Source of the DNA: Phycisphaeraceae bacterium
Lineage (GTDB): Bacteria > Planctomycetota > Phycisphaerae > Phycisphaerales > Phycisphaeraceae
NCBI GenBank assembly: GCA_028277745.1
Contig: JANQFR010000053.1
Location: forward strand, 1 to 39,465
DNA length: 39,465 nucleotides
Direction: 5' to 3'
The notes below the pieces were generated by a model. That model had not been told where the DNA came from. It made no database searches and was given only the letters and a program-made list of their open reading frames with translations. Both the position numbers and the translations under genes were made by a program. Shown here piece after piece: positions 16,285 through 25,281 of the stretch; the stretch's first letter is position 1, and every line of letters starts with the position of its first letter.

Positions 16285-17733
16285 GTGTCATCATTCAAAT
16301 GGGCGAGCCTGAGCCTGGCGATCATCAGTTCGCTGGTCTTTGCGTCCATCCTTGCCAGCGTGGTGGTGATGACCTGGACCGCGGACGAGTTGATCCCGCT
16401 CGCCGCCGCCGCCGCCATGGCGGGTCTGCTGGTGGGGGTCGTGCATTGGCTGTTGGTTGATCGCTACGCCCAGCATCAGCGCAAGCTGGTGGCCTACCTC
16501 GACGCGTTGCATTCCACGGCCGACGCCCCGGCGCCTAAGCTGAGCTACGGCTTGAACGAGATCGCCGACGCCTCGCTGCGCGTCCTGGATGAAACGCGCC
16601 GCCGCGCTGACGAGTTGACCCGTACGCGCCGGGAGATCGAGATCCAGCTGCGTATCGCCGAAGCGGAGCGTCGCCATCTCGAAGCGATCCTCAACAGTAT
16701 GGCCGACGCGGTGATCGTGACGGACGCGTTCAACGAGATCGCGCTGGCCAATCAGGCGGCGGCCAGCGTCCTGGGCTTCCACCTTCAGCAGGCGATGCGT
16801 CAGCCGATTGATCAGGTGCTCACGTATCCCGATCTGGTCAAGCTCATCAAAGACACGCGCGAGGGCGGCAACGCGGCGTTGCGGCGGCATGTCGAGCAGC
16901 AGATCGCCGATGATCACCGCAGCGCCGTGTACGACGTCACGCTCGCGTGCGTCGGGGCGGAGCACGGCGACGCGTCGGAGGCCGGCTCGGGCGTCGTGAC
17001 CATCCTCCGCGACATCACCAAGGAGAAAGAGATCGCCGAGATGAAAAGCGATTTCGTCTCGAACGTCTCCCACGAGTTGCGGACCCCGTTATCGAGCATC
17101 AAGGCGTATATGGAGATGCTCATCGATGGCGAGGCCCAGGACGAGCAGAGCCGCACCGAGTTCTACAACGTGATCCAGGGCGAAGCCAACCGCCTTTCCC
17201 GGTTGATCGACAATATCCTGAACATTAACCGGATCGAGTCCGGCATCATCAAGGTCCAGCGCGAACACGTCGCGCTGCCGTCGGTGATCAAGGAGGCGGT
17301 GGACATCCTTCAACCGCAGGCCCGGGGCAAGGAGATCGATCTCATCGAGGTGCCGTCGCCTCTGTATTTTCAGGTCTTCGCCGATCGGGACATGATCCTG
17401 CAGGTGGCGCTGAACCTGATCGGCAATGCGATCAAATACACCCCCGGCGGGGGACAGGTGACGGTCGCGCTGCATGTGGATGAGCACGGCCAACTCGCGA
17501 CCGTCACGGTGAGCGACACCGGCATCGGCATCCCCGAACAGGACCTGCCGCACGTGTTCGACAAGTTTTATCGGGTCAACGACCATAAAAAAGTCGCCAA
17601 GGGTACGGGCTTGGGGCTCAACCTGGTCAAACACGTGATCGAGACCGTTCACGGCGGCGAAGTCGGCGTGACCAGCCAAACCGGCAAGGGCAGCACATTT
17701 ACGTTCGCCCTCCCGATTGCCGAAAACGGATAA
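16285..17733 (+). CDS. Membrane PAS sensor histidine kinase
   Basis: A 482-residue kinase. I use the GTG at 16285 because GGAGG lies seven bases upstream; the open frame extends further but overlaps the TPR gene. Two membrane segments (~8-28, ~36-57) enclose almost no periplasmic part, so sensing is probably in the membrane or cytoplasm. A coiled/HAMP-like linker and PAS domain (~130-245) follow. The kinase core is complete: VSHELRTPLSSIKAYMEML with phospho-acceptor His263, NLIGNAIKYTP (N box), DTGIGIPEQDLPHVFDKFYR (G1/F) and GTGLGLNLVKHV (G2). It is PhoR/WalK-like in layout. The receiver gene 125 bases downstream is its likely partner. Confidence 0.9.
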   Translation: MSSFKWASLSLAIISSLVFASILASVVVMTWTADELIPLAAAAAMAGLLVGVVHWLLVDRYAQHQRKLVAYLDALHSTADAPAPKLSYGLNEIADASLRVLDETRRRADELTRTRREIEIQLRIAEAERRHLEAILNSMADAVIVTDAFNEIALANQAAASVLGFHLQQAMRQPIDQVLTYPDLVKLIKDTREGGNAALRRHVEQQIADDHRSAVYDVTLACVGAEHGDASEAGSGVVTILRDITKEKEIAEMKSDFVSNVSHELRTPLSSIKAYMEMLIDGEAQDEQSRTEFYNVIQGEANRLSRLIDNILNINRIESGIIKVQREHVALPSVIKEAVDILQPQARGKEIDLIEVPSPLYFQVFADRDMILQVALNLIGNAIKYTPGGGQVTVALHVDEHGQLATVTVSDTGIGIPEQDLPHVFDKFYRVNDHKKVAKGTGLGLNLVKHVIETVHGGEVGVTSQTGKGSTFTFALPIAENG

Positions 17734-17858
17734 AGCCCGACGTTTCCGCACGGGATGGTTTGGGGCCGCGCGACCGCCCGCCTCAAAACCGCCCGCCCGA
17801 ACGCGCCGGATGACATTGGCCGAACGTTATCGGCCGCACACGCCGGAGCCCGTGACGC

Positions 17859-18266
17859 ATGAACGATCCGCCGCTCATCCTGGTGATCGATGACGAAGCC
17901 CACATCCTTCACGTGGTGACATTGAAACTGCAGCATGCGGGATACCGTGTCATCACCGCGGAAGACGGCGAGGAAGGGCTCGCCGCCGCGCTGGAGCACC
18001 GGCCCGATCTGATCCTTACCGACTATCAGATGCCGTTCATGACCGGGCTCGAGTTGTGCGTCAAGCTCAAGGAATACGAACAGACCCGCGCCACGCCGGC
18101 GCTGATGCTGACCGCACGCGGGTTCAGCCTGGATCAGGAAAACGTGGATCAGACCAATATCGTCGGCGTTCTGACCAAGCCCTTCAGCCCGCGTGAGGTG
18201 CTGGCCCGCGTTCAGGAATTGATCGTTGATCCTCCCGTTGCGCAGGAGTCCAAGGTGGCGCCGTGA
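17859..18266 (+). CDS. Single-domain response regulator
   Basis: A 135-residue receiver with no output domain. The acidic pocket (D11, D12), phospho-acceptor Asp55 (LILTDYQMP), Thr85 and Lys107 (TKPFSP) are all present. It resembles CheY/PilG-type regulators that act by protein contact. Its stop overlaps the start of the HD-GYP gene by four bases, so the receiver and the phosphodiesterase look like a split version of the common receiver-HD-GYP fusion. The 125-base gap before it holds a small hairpin (GGCCGA / TCGGCC at 17818-17835) and no gene. Confidence 0.9.
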   Translation: MNDPPLILVIDDEAHILHVVTLKLQHAGYRVITAEDGEEGLAAALEHRPDLILTDYQMPFMTGLELCVKLKEYEQTRATPALMLTARGFSLDQENVDQTNIVGVLTKPFSPREVLARVQELIVDPPVAQESKVAP

Positions 18267-19936
18267 TTGTTCCCCGGACCCAACCCGCCGCCCAGCCGGC
18301 GTTGTCGCCTCGGCTGAGTGATCGCCTCGCGTCGCTGGGCGTCACGGTGCTGTCGGTGACGGCGGACGGGCGGGCGACGCCGGTGGGGGCGTGTCGATGG
18401 ATTGAACAACTGCTGATCGCTTCTCCGGTTTTTCGCGCGATGATCATCGAGCGATGGAAAGACTTCGATGAGTCGTTGGGGCAGGCGCTGCTGCTCTGGC
18501 CGGGCCTGTCGGTCGCGCCGCTGCCGACCGGCCGTCGCCGCCGCGCCGCGGCGGAGCGTTTTCAAAAGCGCCGGCTGATCGCGTTGTTCCTGCATAACGA
18601 GTTGACGCACGCCGAGCAGTTCCAGGCGGTTTGTGACGCCGCCGGAGTCGACCGCCAGGCCGCGTCGGCGAAGCTGGACCCACGGCAATGCGTCACGCCT
18701 GAAGAAGCGGGTCGGCTGGCGGCCATGCTCATGTGGATGCAGGAAGACGCCACCGAGATCGACCGTCGGCTCAGCGAATTGAGAGGCCTCAGCGCCGAGC
18801 TGTCCGAGTCGTACGAAGAACTCAGCCTGCTCTATAAGCTGTCCAACCACATGACGGTCAACCAGGAACCCAGGCGGTTCCTGGAAACCGCGGTGCGCGA
18901 GCTGAACCAGGTCTCGGGGTTGAGCTGGCTGGTCCTGCGGCTGATCGACAACGAGCCCCGGCTCGAGGCCCTCGCGGGAGCGGTGTTCGCTTCGGGGGCC
19001 ATGACCCTCACGGATGACCAGGCCCGTGACGTCGGCGGCGAGCTGATCCGCCGGTTGCCTGTCGACGGCCAGCCGCTCATCGCCGACGACGCCTCCGTCC
19101 TCGGGATCGACCAGCTGCACAACGCCGCCCGGAGCCTCCTCGCCACCCCCGTTCACTTCGAAGGACGCACCCTTGGGGTGCTCTACGGCGGCGACAAGAT
19201 CGACGGCTCGCACATCAGCAGCGTCGACTCCAAGCTCTGCCACTCCCTGGCCGGCAACCTGTCGATCTTCCTCGCCAACACCATGCTCTACGACGACATG
19301 CAGTCGATGTTCCTCGGCACGCTGCATGCCCTGACCAACGCCATCGACGCCAAGGACTCCTACACCCACGGCCACTCGGAGCGGGTGGCGTTGATGTCGC
19401 GGATGCTCGCCCAGCACGCCGGGTTCGAACCGATGCTGATCGAACGCATCTACATCAGCGGCCTCGTCCATGACGTGGGCAAGATCGGCGTCCCCGAATC
19501 GGTGCTCTGCAAACCGGGGAAACTGACCGATGAAGAGTTCAGCCTGATCAAGATGCACCCCGAGATCGGCGCCCGCATCATCGAAGACATCCGGCAGATG
19601 CAGGACCTGGTGCCCGGCGTGCTTCACCACCACGAGCGCTGGGACGGCCGCGGCTACCCGCACGGCCTGGCCGGGCAAAGCATCCCCCTCATGGGGCGGG
19701 TGATCGGCCTGGCCGACGCGTTCGACGCGATGAGCTCCAACCGCACCTACCGCAGGGCTCTCGAACTCCCCGACGTGCTCGAGGAAATCACCCGCTGCGC
19801 CGGCCAGCAGTTCGACCCGGACCTGGTCGACGCGTTCCAGTCGCTCGATTTCGAACCGTTCTTTGACCTGATCGAAAAGCACCAGCACCAGCACCAACAG
19901 ACGGCGACCGGCGCCGAAGCGAGGCCCGACCGATGA
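18263..19936 (+). CDS. GAF and HD-GYP protein, probable c-di-GMP phosphodiesterase
   Basis: A 557-residue cytoplasmic protein starting at a GTG that overlaps the receiver gene. Residues 1-180 are helical and unrecognised. A GAF domain spans ~185-345 (FLETAVRELNQVSGLSWLVLRLI ... LLATPVHFEGRTLGVLYGG, in parts). The HD-GYP domain spans ~350-540 with HSERV, LVHDVGKIGVPE (H403-D404), KMHPEIGARI, HHERWDGRGYP (G464-Y465-P466) and ADAFDAMSSNRTYR. All metal and GYP residues are kept, so it should hydrolyse c-di-GMP. It ends with an odd His/Gln stretch (KHQHQHQQT). The stop overlaps the STAS gene by four bases. It is the likely local switch for c-di-GMP near PilB. Confidence 0.9.
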   Translation: MIVPRTQPAAQPALSPRLSDRLASLGVTVLSVTADGRATPVGACRWIEQLLIASPVFRAMIIERWKDFDESLGQALLLWPGLSVAPLPTGRRRRAAAERFQKRRLIALFLHNELTHAEQFQAVCDAAGVDRQAASAKLDPRQCVTPEEAGRLAAMLMWMQEDATEIDRRLSELRGLSAELSESYEELSLLYKLSNHMTVNQEPRRFLETAVRELNQVSGLSWLVLRLIDNEPRLEALAGAVFASGAMTLTDDQARDVGGELIRRLPVDGQPLIADDASVLGIDQLHNAARSLLATPVHFEGRTLGVLYGGDKIDGSHISSVDSKLCHSLAGNLSIFLANTMLYDDMQSMFLGTLHALTNAIDAKDSYTHGHSERVALMSRMLAQHAGFEPMLIERIYISGLVHDVGKIGVPESVLCKPGKLTDEEFSLIKMHPEIGARIIEDIRQMQDLVPGVLHHHERWDGRGYPHGLAGQSIPLMGRVIGLADAFDAMSSNRTYRRALELPDVLEEITRCAGQQFDPDLVDAFQSLDFEPFFDLIEKHQHQHQQTATGAEARPDR

Positions 19937-20268
19937 AGATTCATCATGAAGACTATGACCAGCTTACCGTGATCAAAATCAAGGGTGATCTGATCTCGGA
20001 CGAGACCGACCGACTCCGGCGGATCGCGGTCGAACGGATGGACGAGCGCATCCGCGATTTCGTGCTCGACCTATCGGAGATGGAGTTCGTCGATTCAAAA
20101 GGCCTGGAAACATTGATCTGGCTGCAGGACCAGTCCGCCGACCGGCTGGGTCAGATCCGCCTGGCGGCGTGCCAGGAGACCGTGCTGAAGATCCTTGAGA
20201 TTACCCGCCTCGCGTCGCGGTTTGACTGTCACGACGAGATCGACGCAGCGGTCAAGAGCCTGAGGTGA
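19933..20268 (+). CDS. STAS-domain protein (anti-anti-sigma-like)
   Basis: A 111-residue single STAS domain. The core strand and helix (FVLDLSEMEFVDSKGLETLIWLQ) contain the phosphorylatable serine position, Ser55, in DSKGL. Such proteins are switched by serine kinases and phosphatases and bind anti-sigma factors or other partners. No RsbW-type kinase or PP2C phosphatase lies in the window, so its partner is unknown. It overlaps the HD-GYP gene by four bases and ends five bases before pilB, so it is co-translated with both. Confidence 0.88.
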   Translation: MKIHHEDYDQLTVIKIKGDLISDETDRLRRIAVERMDERIRDFVLDLSEMEFVDSKGLETLIWLQDQSADRLGQIRLAACQETVLKILEITRLASRFDCHDEIDAAVKSLR

Positions 20269-20272
20269 AACC

Positions 20273-22018
20273 ATGAGTAGAGACCCGGCGACCGCCGCCG
20301 TACGCAGCACCAGCCGCCCCCTGCGGGTGGGCGACCTGCTGCTCGACAACAACATCATCACGCAGGACCAGATCGAAAAAGCGCTGGCCTATCAGAAAGA
20401 CCGCGGCCACAACAAGCTGCTGGGCGAGGTCCTGGTCGAGCTGGGGTTCGTTACCCCCGAGCAGGTGATGGAGGTCCTGGCCGAGGCCTATGACGTGCCG
20501 TTTGCGCGGGTCAGCCCGAAGATCGCCGACCCGAAGGTGATCGAGACCCTGCCGCGCGAGTTCCTCGAGAAGAACACGGTCCTGCCCCTGTTCGTGATCG
20601 GCGGCAAGCTGACGCTGGCGGTGCACGAGCCGGCCAACGTGTTCCTGGTTGAAGAGGTGGAGCGGCTCACCGGCCTCCAGGTCCAGGTGGTCGCCGCGAC
20701 CGTCAAGGACATCGAGTCGACCATCCAGGCGTACCTGCCCAACGCCAACATTTTTGTGATCGATGACCTGGTCGAGGACCTCCGCGAGGACGAGCTGAGC
20801 CTGGTCGAGCGCCAGATCGCCGACCTCTCCGACGCCGAGGGCGCCGCCACGGATTCGCCGGTGATCAAGCTGGTCAACTACCTGATCTACAGCGCGGTGC
20901 ACGACGGCGCCAGCGACATCCACATCGAGCCCGGAGACAACGCGCTGCGGGTGCGCAACCGCGTCGACGGCCGGCTTTACAACAAGATGACCCCGCCCCA
21001 CCAGATGCTGCCGGCGGTCGTCAGCCGGATCAAGATCATGGCCGGCCTGGACATCTCCGAACGCCGCATGCCCCAGGACGGCGGCATCACTGTCATGATC
21101 GACAAGCGCCAGATCGACCTGCGCGTCTCGACCATGCCCGGCAAGTTCGGCGAAAAAGTCGTCATCCGCATCATCGACACCCGCAATGCCATGGCCAGCC
21201 TCGAGAAGCTCGGCTTCTCTTACAAGATGCTTGAATCGTTCCGCACCATGATCCGCCAGCCCAACGGCGTGCTCCTGGTCACCGGCCCCACCGGCAGCGG
21301 CAAATCCACCACCCTCTACGCGGCGCTGAACGAGATCAACGACGAATCGGTCAACATCTCGACCGTCGAAGACCCGGTCGAGTACTCCGTCAACGGCATC
21401 AACCAGTTCCAGGTCCATGAAAAAGCCGGGTTCACCTTCGCCGGCGCCCTCCGCTCCCTGCTGCGGCAGGACCCCGACATCGTGATGCTCGGCGAGATCC
21501 GCGACCAGGAGACCGCCCGCATCGCCACTCAGGCCGCCCTCACCGGCCACCTCGTGCTCTCGACCCTGCACACCAACGACGCGCCCTCCGCCGTCACCCG
21601 GCTGTTCAATATCGGCGTCGAGCCCTACCTCGTTGCCGCCTCGATCCGAGGCGCGCTCGCCCAGCGGCTCGTCCGCAAGATCTGCACCCACTGCAAGGAC
21701 GAGGTCGATATGACCCCCCAGCAGAAACGCACCCTCGAGCGGATGGGCGACGCGGGCCAGGACATCGAAACGCTCTATCAGGGCACGGGCTGCGCCAAGT
21801 GCCGCAACACCGGCTTCGCCGGCCGCATCGGCATCTACGAACTCTACGTACCGACCGACGAGGCGCTCGACGCGATCTGCCGCGGCGCCGGGCTCCAGGA
21901 GCTGCGCCGGCTCGCCGCTCAGCAGGACGATTACCAGACGCTGCGCGAAGACGGGCTCGAGAAGGTCAAGGCGGGGCTGACCACCCTGGAAGAGCTCTTC
22001 ACCGCGACCGCCGCTTAG
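20273..22018 (+). CDS. pilB: Pilus assembly ATPase PilB/GspE
   Basis: A 581-residue hexameric ATPase that powers pilin insertion. The N-terminal domain has two MshEN-type repeats, residues 18-41 (starts RVGDLLLDNN, ends ALAYQ) and 49-72 (starts LLGEVLVELG), the kind that binds c-di-GMP. The ATPase core shows Walker A GPTGSGKST (338-346), the Asp box, Walker B DIVMLGEIRD, and the His box STLHTND. The zinc-binding tetracysteine site is complete (C471, C474, C507, C510). The start ATG has AGGTGA upstream and is five bases after the STAS stop. PilB works with PilC and PilM at the inner membrane. Confidence 0.93.
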   Translation: MSRDPATAAVRSTSRPLRVGDLLLDNNIITQDQIEKALAYQKDRGHNKLLGEVLVELGFVTPEQVMEVLAEAYDVPFARVSPKIADPKVIETLPREFLEKNTVLPLFVIGGKLTLAVHEPANVFLVEEVERLTGLQVQVVAATVKDIESTIQAYLPNANIFVIDDLVEDLREDELSLVERQIADLSDAEGAATDSPVIKLVNYLIYSAVHDGASDIHIEPGDNALRVRNRVDGRLYNKMTPPHQMLPAVVSRIKIMAGLDISERRMPQDGGITVMIDKRQIDLRVSTMPGKFGEKVVIRIIDTRNAMASLEKLGFSYKMLESFRTMIRQPNGVLLVTGPTGSGKSTTLYAALNEINDESVNISTVEDPVEYSVNGINQFQVHEKAGFTFAGALRSLLRQDPDIVMLGEIRDQETARIATQAALTGHLVLSTLHTNDAPSAVTRLFNIGVEPYLVAASIRGALAQRLVRKICTHCKDEVDMTPQQKRTLERMGDAGQDIETLYQGTGCAKCRNTGFAGRIGIYELYVPTDEALDAICRGAGLQELRRLAAQQDDYQTLREDGLEKVKAGLTTLEELFTATAA

Positions 22019-22039
22019 CCGAAAACCTCAGGACCCGCC

Positions 22040-23275
22040 ATGATCCAGTTCACTTACAAAGTGCGAGACCACGCCGGAGACCTGGCGACCGGCAACATCG
22101 CGGCCGCCTCCGCGGAGGAAGCGGCGCAGATGCTCCGCAGCGAGGGCAAGTTCATCGTCAAGATCGAACAGGCCAAGCGCGCCGCCGCCGCCGCGATCGA
22201 GTCCAAGGCCCAGGCCGTCCAGGGCGGGATCGGCGGGCGAGTGAAACGGCGCGACGTCATCACCTTCGCCCACCAGATGGCGGTCATGATCGACACCGGC
22301 GTGCCCATCTCCGAGGCCCTGGAATGCGCCGCCGAGCAGATCAACAGTGAGGCGTTCCAGGCCGTGATCAAGGACGTTACCGAGCAGGTCCACGCCGGCG
22401 GCGCGCTCTCGCTGGCCTTAAGCCAGCACCCGAAGGTCTTCCCCCCGGTGATGGTCAGCCTGATCCAGGCCAGCGAGGCGTCCGGCACGATGGGCAAGAT
22501 GCTCGACCGGGTCTCCACCTACATGCAGAAAGAAGCCGCCACCGTTAAGAAAATCCGCGGCGCCCTGACCTATCCCGCGGTCATGCTGTTGATGGTGATC
22601 GGCGTCACGGTTTTCCTGCTCACTTTCGTGCTGCCCCGGTTCGCCGGCATCTACACCTCCAAGGGCGCGGCCCTGCCCCTGCCGACGCAGGCGCTCATGA
22701 CCCTCAGCGACACGCTGACCCACTTCTGGTACGGATGGACGGCCGGGCTGGTGCTGCTCATCGTCGGTTTCATGGTGGGCCGTCGCACCCTCGCCGGGCG
22801 ACGCCTCCTCGATCGGCTCAAGCTCAGCCTGCCGGTCATCGGCCCGCTGTTCCGCAAGCTCTATATCACCCGCAGCTGCCGCACCATGGGCACCATGATC
22901 GACGCCGGCGTGCCGATCCTTGACATGGTCGCCATCGTCCGTGCCGTCACCGCCAACGTGTACTTCGAAGACCTGTGGGACAACGTCGACGAAAAGCTCC
23001 GCCAGGGCTCGCAGCTATCCGACGGCCTGCTCGGCTCGCCGCTGATCCCCCGGTCGGTCTGTCAGATGATCTTCTCCGGCGAAAAAGCCGGCCGACTGGG
23101 CTCGATCATGGAACGCATCGCGGAGTTCACCGAAGACGAATTCGACGACGCGGTGAAGAACGCCACCCAGTTCATCGAGCCGGCCATGATCACCGTCATG
23201 GGCCTGATCATCGGCTTCGTCGCCATCTCCATGCTCCTGCCGATCTTCAACGTCGGCAAGGTGGTCAGCGGATAG
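22040..23275 (+). CDS. pilC: Inner-membrane platform protein PilC/GspF
   Basis: A 411-residue polytopic membrane protein with two T2SS-F domains. The first holds ITFAHQMAVMIDTGVPISEALE and GALSLALSQHPKVFPPVMVSLIQASEASG; the second repeats the pattern (LYITRSCRTMGTMIDAGVPILDMV ... SPLIPRSVCQMIFSGEKAG, in parts). Three membrane segments are visible, including AVMLLMVIGVTVFLLTFVLP and ITVMGLIIGFVAISMLLPIF. It is the platform on which PilB turns to insert pilins. It closes the plus-strand cluster; a hairpin follows and the next gene is convergent. Confidence 0.92.
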   Translation: MIQFTYKVRDHAGDLATGNIAAASAEEAAQMLRSEGKFIVKIEQAKRAAAAAIESKAQAVQGGIGGRVKRRDVITFAHQMAVMIDTGVPISEALECAAEQINSEAFQAVIKDVTEQVHAGGALSLALSQHPKVFPPVMVSLIQASEASGTMGKMLDRVSTYMQKEAATVKKIRGALTYPAVMLLMVIGVTVFLLTFVLPRFAGIYTSKGAALPLPTQALMTLSDTLTHFWYGWTAGLVLLIVGFMVGRRTLAGRRLLDRLKLSLPVIGPLFRKLYITRSCRTMGTMIDAGVPILDMVAIVRAVTANVYFEDLWDNVDEKLRQGSQLSDGLLGSPLIPRSVCQMIFSGEKAGRLGSIMERIAEFTEDEFDDAVKNATQFIEPAMITVMGLIIGFVAISMLLPIFNVGKVVSG

Positions 23276-23280
23276 CCAAA

Positions 23281-23304
23281 AGCCCCACATGCGCATGTGG
23301 GGCT
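23281..23304 (-). terminator. Perfect palindrome, terminator at convergent gene ends (family C)
   Basis: A perfect 24-base palindrome, AGCCCCACATGC and its complement. Read on the minus strand it is followed by TTTTGG, fitting an intrinsic terminator for parE; on the plus strand a T-run comes later (23327-23332), so it may also serve pilC. Related hairpins lie at 25745-25766 and 28326-28347. Confidence 0.65.
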
Positions 23305-23344
23305 CCGCCGCTCCCTGACACCTGCGTTTTTCTTGTGATGTGTC

Positions 23345-25252
23345 TCACACGTCCAACTCCTCCGCCTCCTCCGCCCGCTCCATGATGAACTGGAAGCGGG
23401 CCGCGGGGTCCTTGCCCATCAGCTCGTTCATCACCCGGTCCGCCTCGAGGCCGTCGGCGATCTCGACCCGCAGCAGCCGGCGGGTCTTGGGGTTGAGCGT
23501 CGTCTCCCACAGCGTCTTGGGCATCATCTCGCCCAGGCCCTTGAACCGGGTGATCTCCACCTTGGCCTTGCCGTTGGCGTGCTCTTTGAGGATGCGGTCG
23601 CGGTCGGCTTCGTCGGTCGCCCAGTGGGTGGCCTGGCCGATGTCGACGCGGAACAACGGGGGCGCCGCGATGAAGACCTTGCCCTCCTCCATCAGCCCGC
23701 GCAGGTGGCGGAAGAAGAACGTGAGCAGGAGGGTGGTGATGTGGTGCCCGTCGCTGTCGGCGTCGGCGAGCAGGATGATCCGCTGGTAACGCAGCTTGGA
23801 GAGGTCGAAGTCCTTGCCCACCCCGCAGCCCATGGCGACGACCAGGTCGGCCAGCTCCTTGTTCTCGATCACCTTTTTAAGCGTGGCCGACTCGGTGTTG
23901 AGCACCTTGCCGCGGAGCGGGAGGATCGCCTGGGTGGCGCGGTCGCGGCCCTGCTTGGCCGAGCCGCCGGCGGAGTCGCCCTCGACGATGAACAGCTCCG
24001 AGTCGACCCGGGTCTTGCTCGTGCAGTCGCTGAGCTTGCCCGGGAGCATCACACGCGACGTGGCGGTCTTGCGCGAGATGCTGGCGCTGGCGGCGCGCGA
24101 GGCTTCCCGGGCCCGGGCGGCGAGGATGATGCGGGCGACGATCGCCTCGGCCTGGCTTCGGTTGTGGTTGAGCCAGTGCTCCAGTTGGGGCCGCACCGTG
24201 TTGTCGACCATCGCCTGACACTCGGGGTTGTTCAGCCGGTCCTTGGTCTGGCCCTGGAACTGCGGGTCGGCGATGAACACCGACAGCACGCCGGTGAGGC
24301 CCTCGCGGATGTCTTCGTGGGTGAGCTTGACCCCGCGGGGCGTGAGGTTGTGGGTCTCGATGAAGTTGCGGATCGCCTTGGTGACGCCGGCGCGGAACCC
24401 GTTCTCGTGCGACCCGCCCGACGCGGTGGGGATGCCGTTGACGTACGACTTGATGAACTCGTCGGTCGACTCGGTCCACTGGAAGACGATCTCGATCCGC
24501 CCGCCGTTGTCTTTCTCGAGCGTGAACGGCGGGTCGTTGATCGGCTTGGCGTGCCGCTGGACGAGGATGTAGGCCAGGTAATCGACGATGCCGTTTTGGT
24601 GCTGGAACGTGTCCTTCCTGCCGGCGGTCTGGTCGTCGAAGGTGAGCTTGAGTCCCTTGTGGATGAAGGAGCTGATCTCGAGCCGCTGGCGGATGGTGTC
24701 GGGGTTGTAGTCGGTCTTGGGGAAGATCTGCGGGTCGGGGTGGAAGGTGATGGTGGTGCCGGCCCCGCGCACGGCGCCGGGCTTTTTCTTCAGCTTGGTC
24801 GTGGGCTTGCCGCGGGCGAACGACATCTCGAACTGTTTGCCGTCGCGTTTGACGACCGCGGTGAGCCGGGTCGACAGGGCGTTGACGACCGACGCGCCGA
24901 CGCCGTGGAGCCCGCCGGAGGTCTTGTAGTTGTCGCCGTCGAACTTCCCGCCGGCGTGCAGGGTGGTGAGGATGATTTCGAGGCCGGACTTTTTGGTCTT
25001 GCGGTCGATGTCGACGGGGATGCCCCGGCCGTTGTCCGAGACGGTGACGGTGGAGCCGTCCTTGTGGAGCGTGACGTGGACCTCCGAGGCGTGGCCGTTC
25101 ATGGCCTCGTCGATCGAGTTGTCGAGGACCTCCCAGACCAGGTGGTGCAGGCCCGCCGCGCCGACGCCGCCGATATACATGCCGGGGCGCTTGCGGACGG
25201 GGTCGAGGCCTTCGAGAACGGTCAGGTCTTTGGTGGTGTAGGTCGCGGTCAT
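23345..25252 (-). CDS. parE: Type II topoisomerase subunit B, ParE-like
   Basis: A 635-residue ATPase subunit of a gyrase/topoisomerase IV. GHKL motifs: EVLDNSIDEAMNG, DNGRGIPVDI, GGLHGVGASVVNALS and the transducer lysine in QTKDRLNNPE. The TOPRIM part has EGDSAGGSAKQGRD, LPLRGKVLN and DADSDGHH. QTK followed by RL rather than KLG, and the short length, point to the ParE branch; but the split between gyrase and topo IV is not reliable by eye, so the symbol is tentative. It passes DNA duplexes through each other with the ParC-like subunit encoded upstream. The ATG has AAGGAC, buried in a hairpin (25258-25281). The enzyme appears intact. Confidence 0.88.
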   Translation of the reverse strand: MTATYTTKDLTVLEGLDPVRKRPGMYIGGVGAAGLHHLVWEVLDNSIDEAMNGHASEVHVTLHKDGSTVTVSDNGRGIPVDIDRKTKKSGLEIILTTLHAGGKFDGDNYKTSGGLHGVGASVVNALSTRLTAVVKRDGKQFEMSFARGKPTTKLKKKPGAVRGAGTTITFHPDPQIFPKTDYNPDTIRQRLEISSFIHKGLKLTFDDQTAGRKDTFQHQNGIVDYLAYILVQRHAKPINDPPFTLEKDNGGRIEIVFQWTESTDEFIKSYVNGIPTASGGSHENGFRAGVTKAIRNFIETHNLTPRGVKLTHEDIREGLTGVLSVFIADPQFQGQTKDRLNNPECQAMVDNTVRPQLEHWLNHNRSQAEAIVARIILAARAREASRAASASISRKTATSRVMLPGKLSDCTSKTRVDSELFIVEGDSAGGSAKQGRDRATQAILPLRGKVLNTESATLKKVIENKELADLVVAMGCGVGKDFDLSKLRYQRIILLADADSDGHHITTLLLTFFFRHLRGLMEEGKVFIAAPPLFRVDIGQATHWATDEADRDRILKEHANGKAKVEITRFKGLGEMMPKTLWETTLNPKTRRLLRVEIADGLEADRVMNELMGKDPAARFQFIMERAEEAEELDV

Positions 25253-25257
25253 GCGTC

Positions 25258-25281
25258 GTCCTTGACGATCGGGTCAAGGAC
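25258..25281 (-). promoter_or_regulatory. Hairpin covering the parE ribosome-binding site
   Basis: On the minus strand GTCCTTGAC, a six-base loop CCGATC and GTCAAGGAC form a perfect 9-bp stem ending five bases before the parE ATG. The 3' arm contains AAGGA, the only Shine-Dalgarno-like site for parE. Translation could therefore depend on ribosomes arriving from the lipoprotein gene or on a factor that opens the stem. Confidence 0.5.

Noticed and set aside
18212..21691. Long minus-strand frames over the HD-GYP and pilB genes
   Set aside because: Antisense shadows of well-supported genes; no ribosome sites or motifs.
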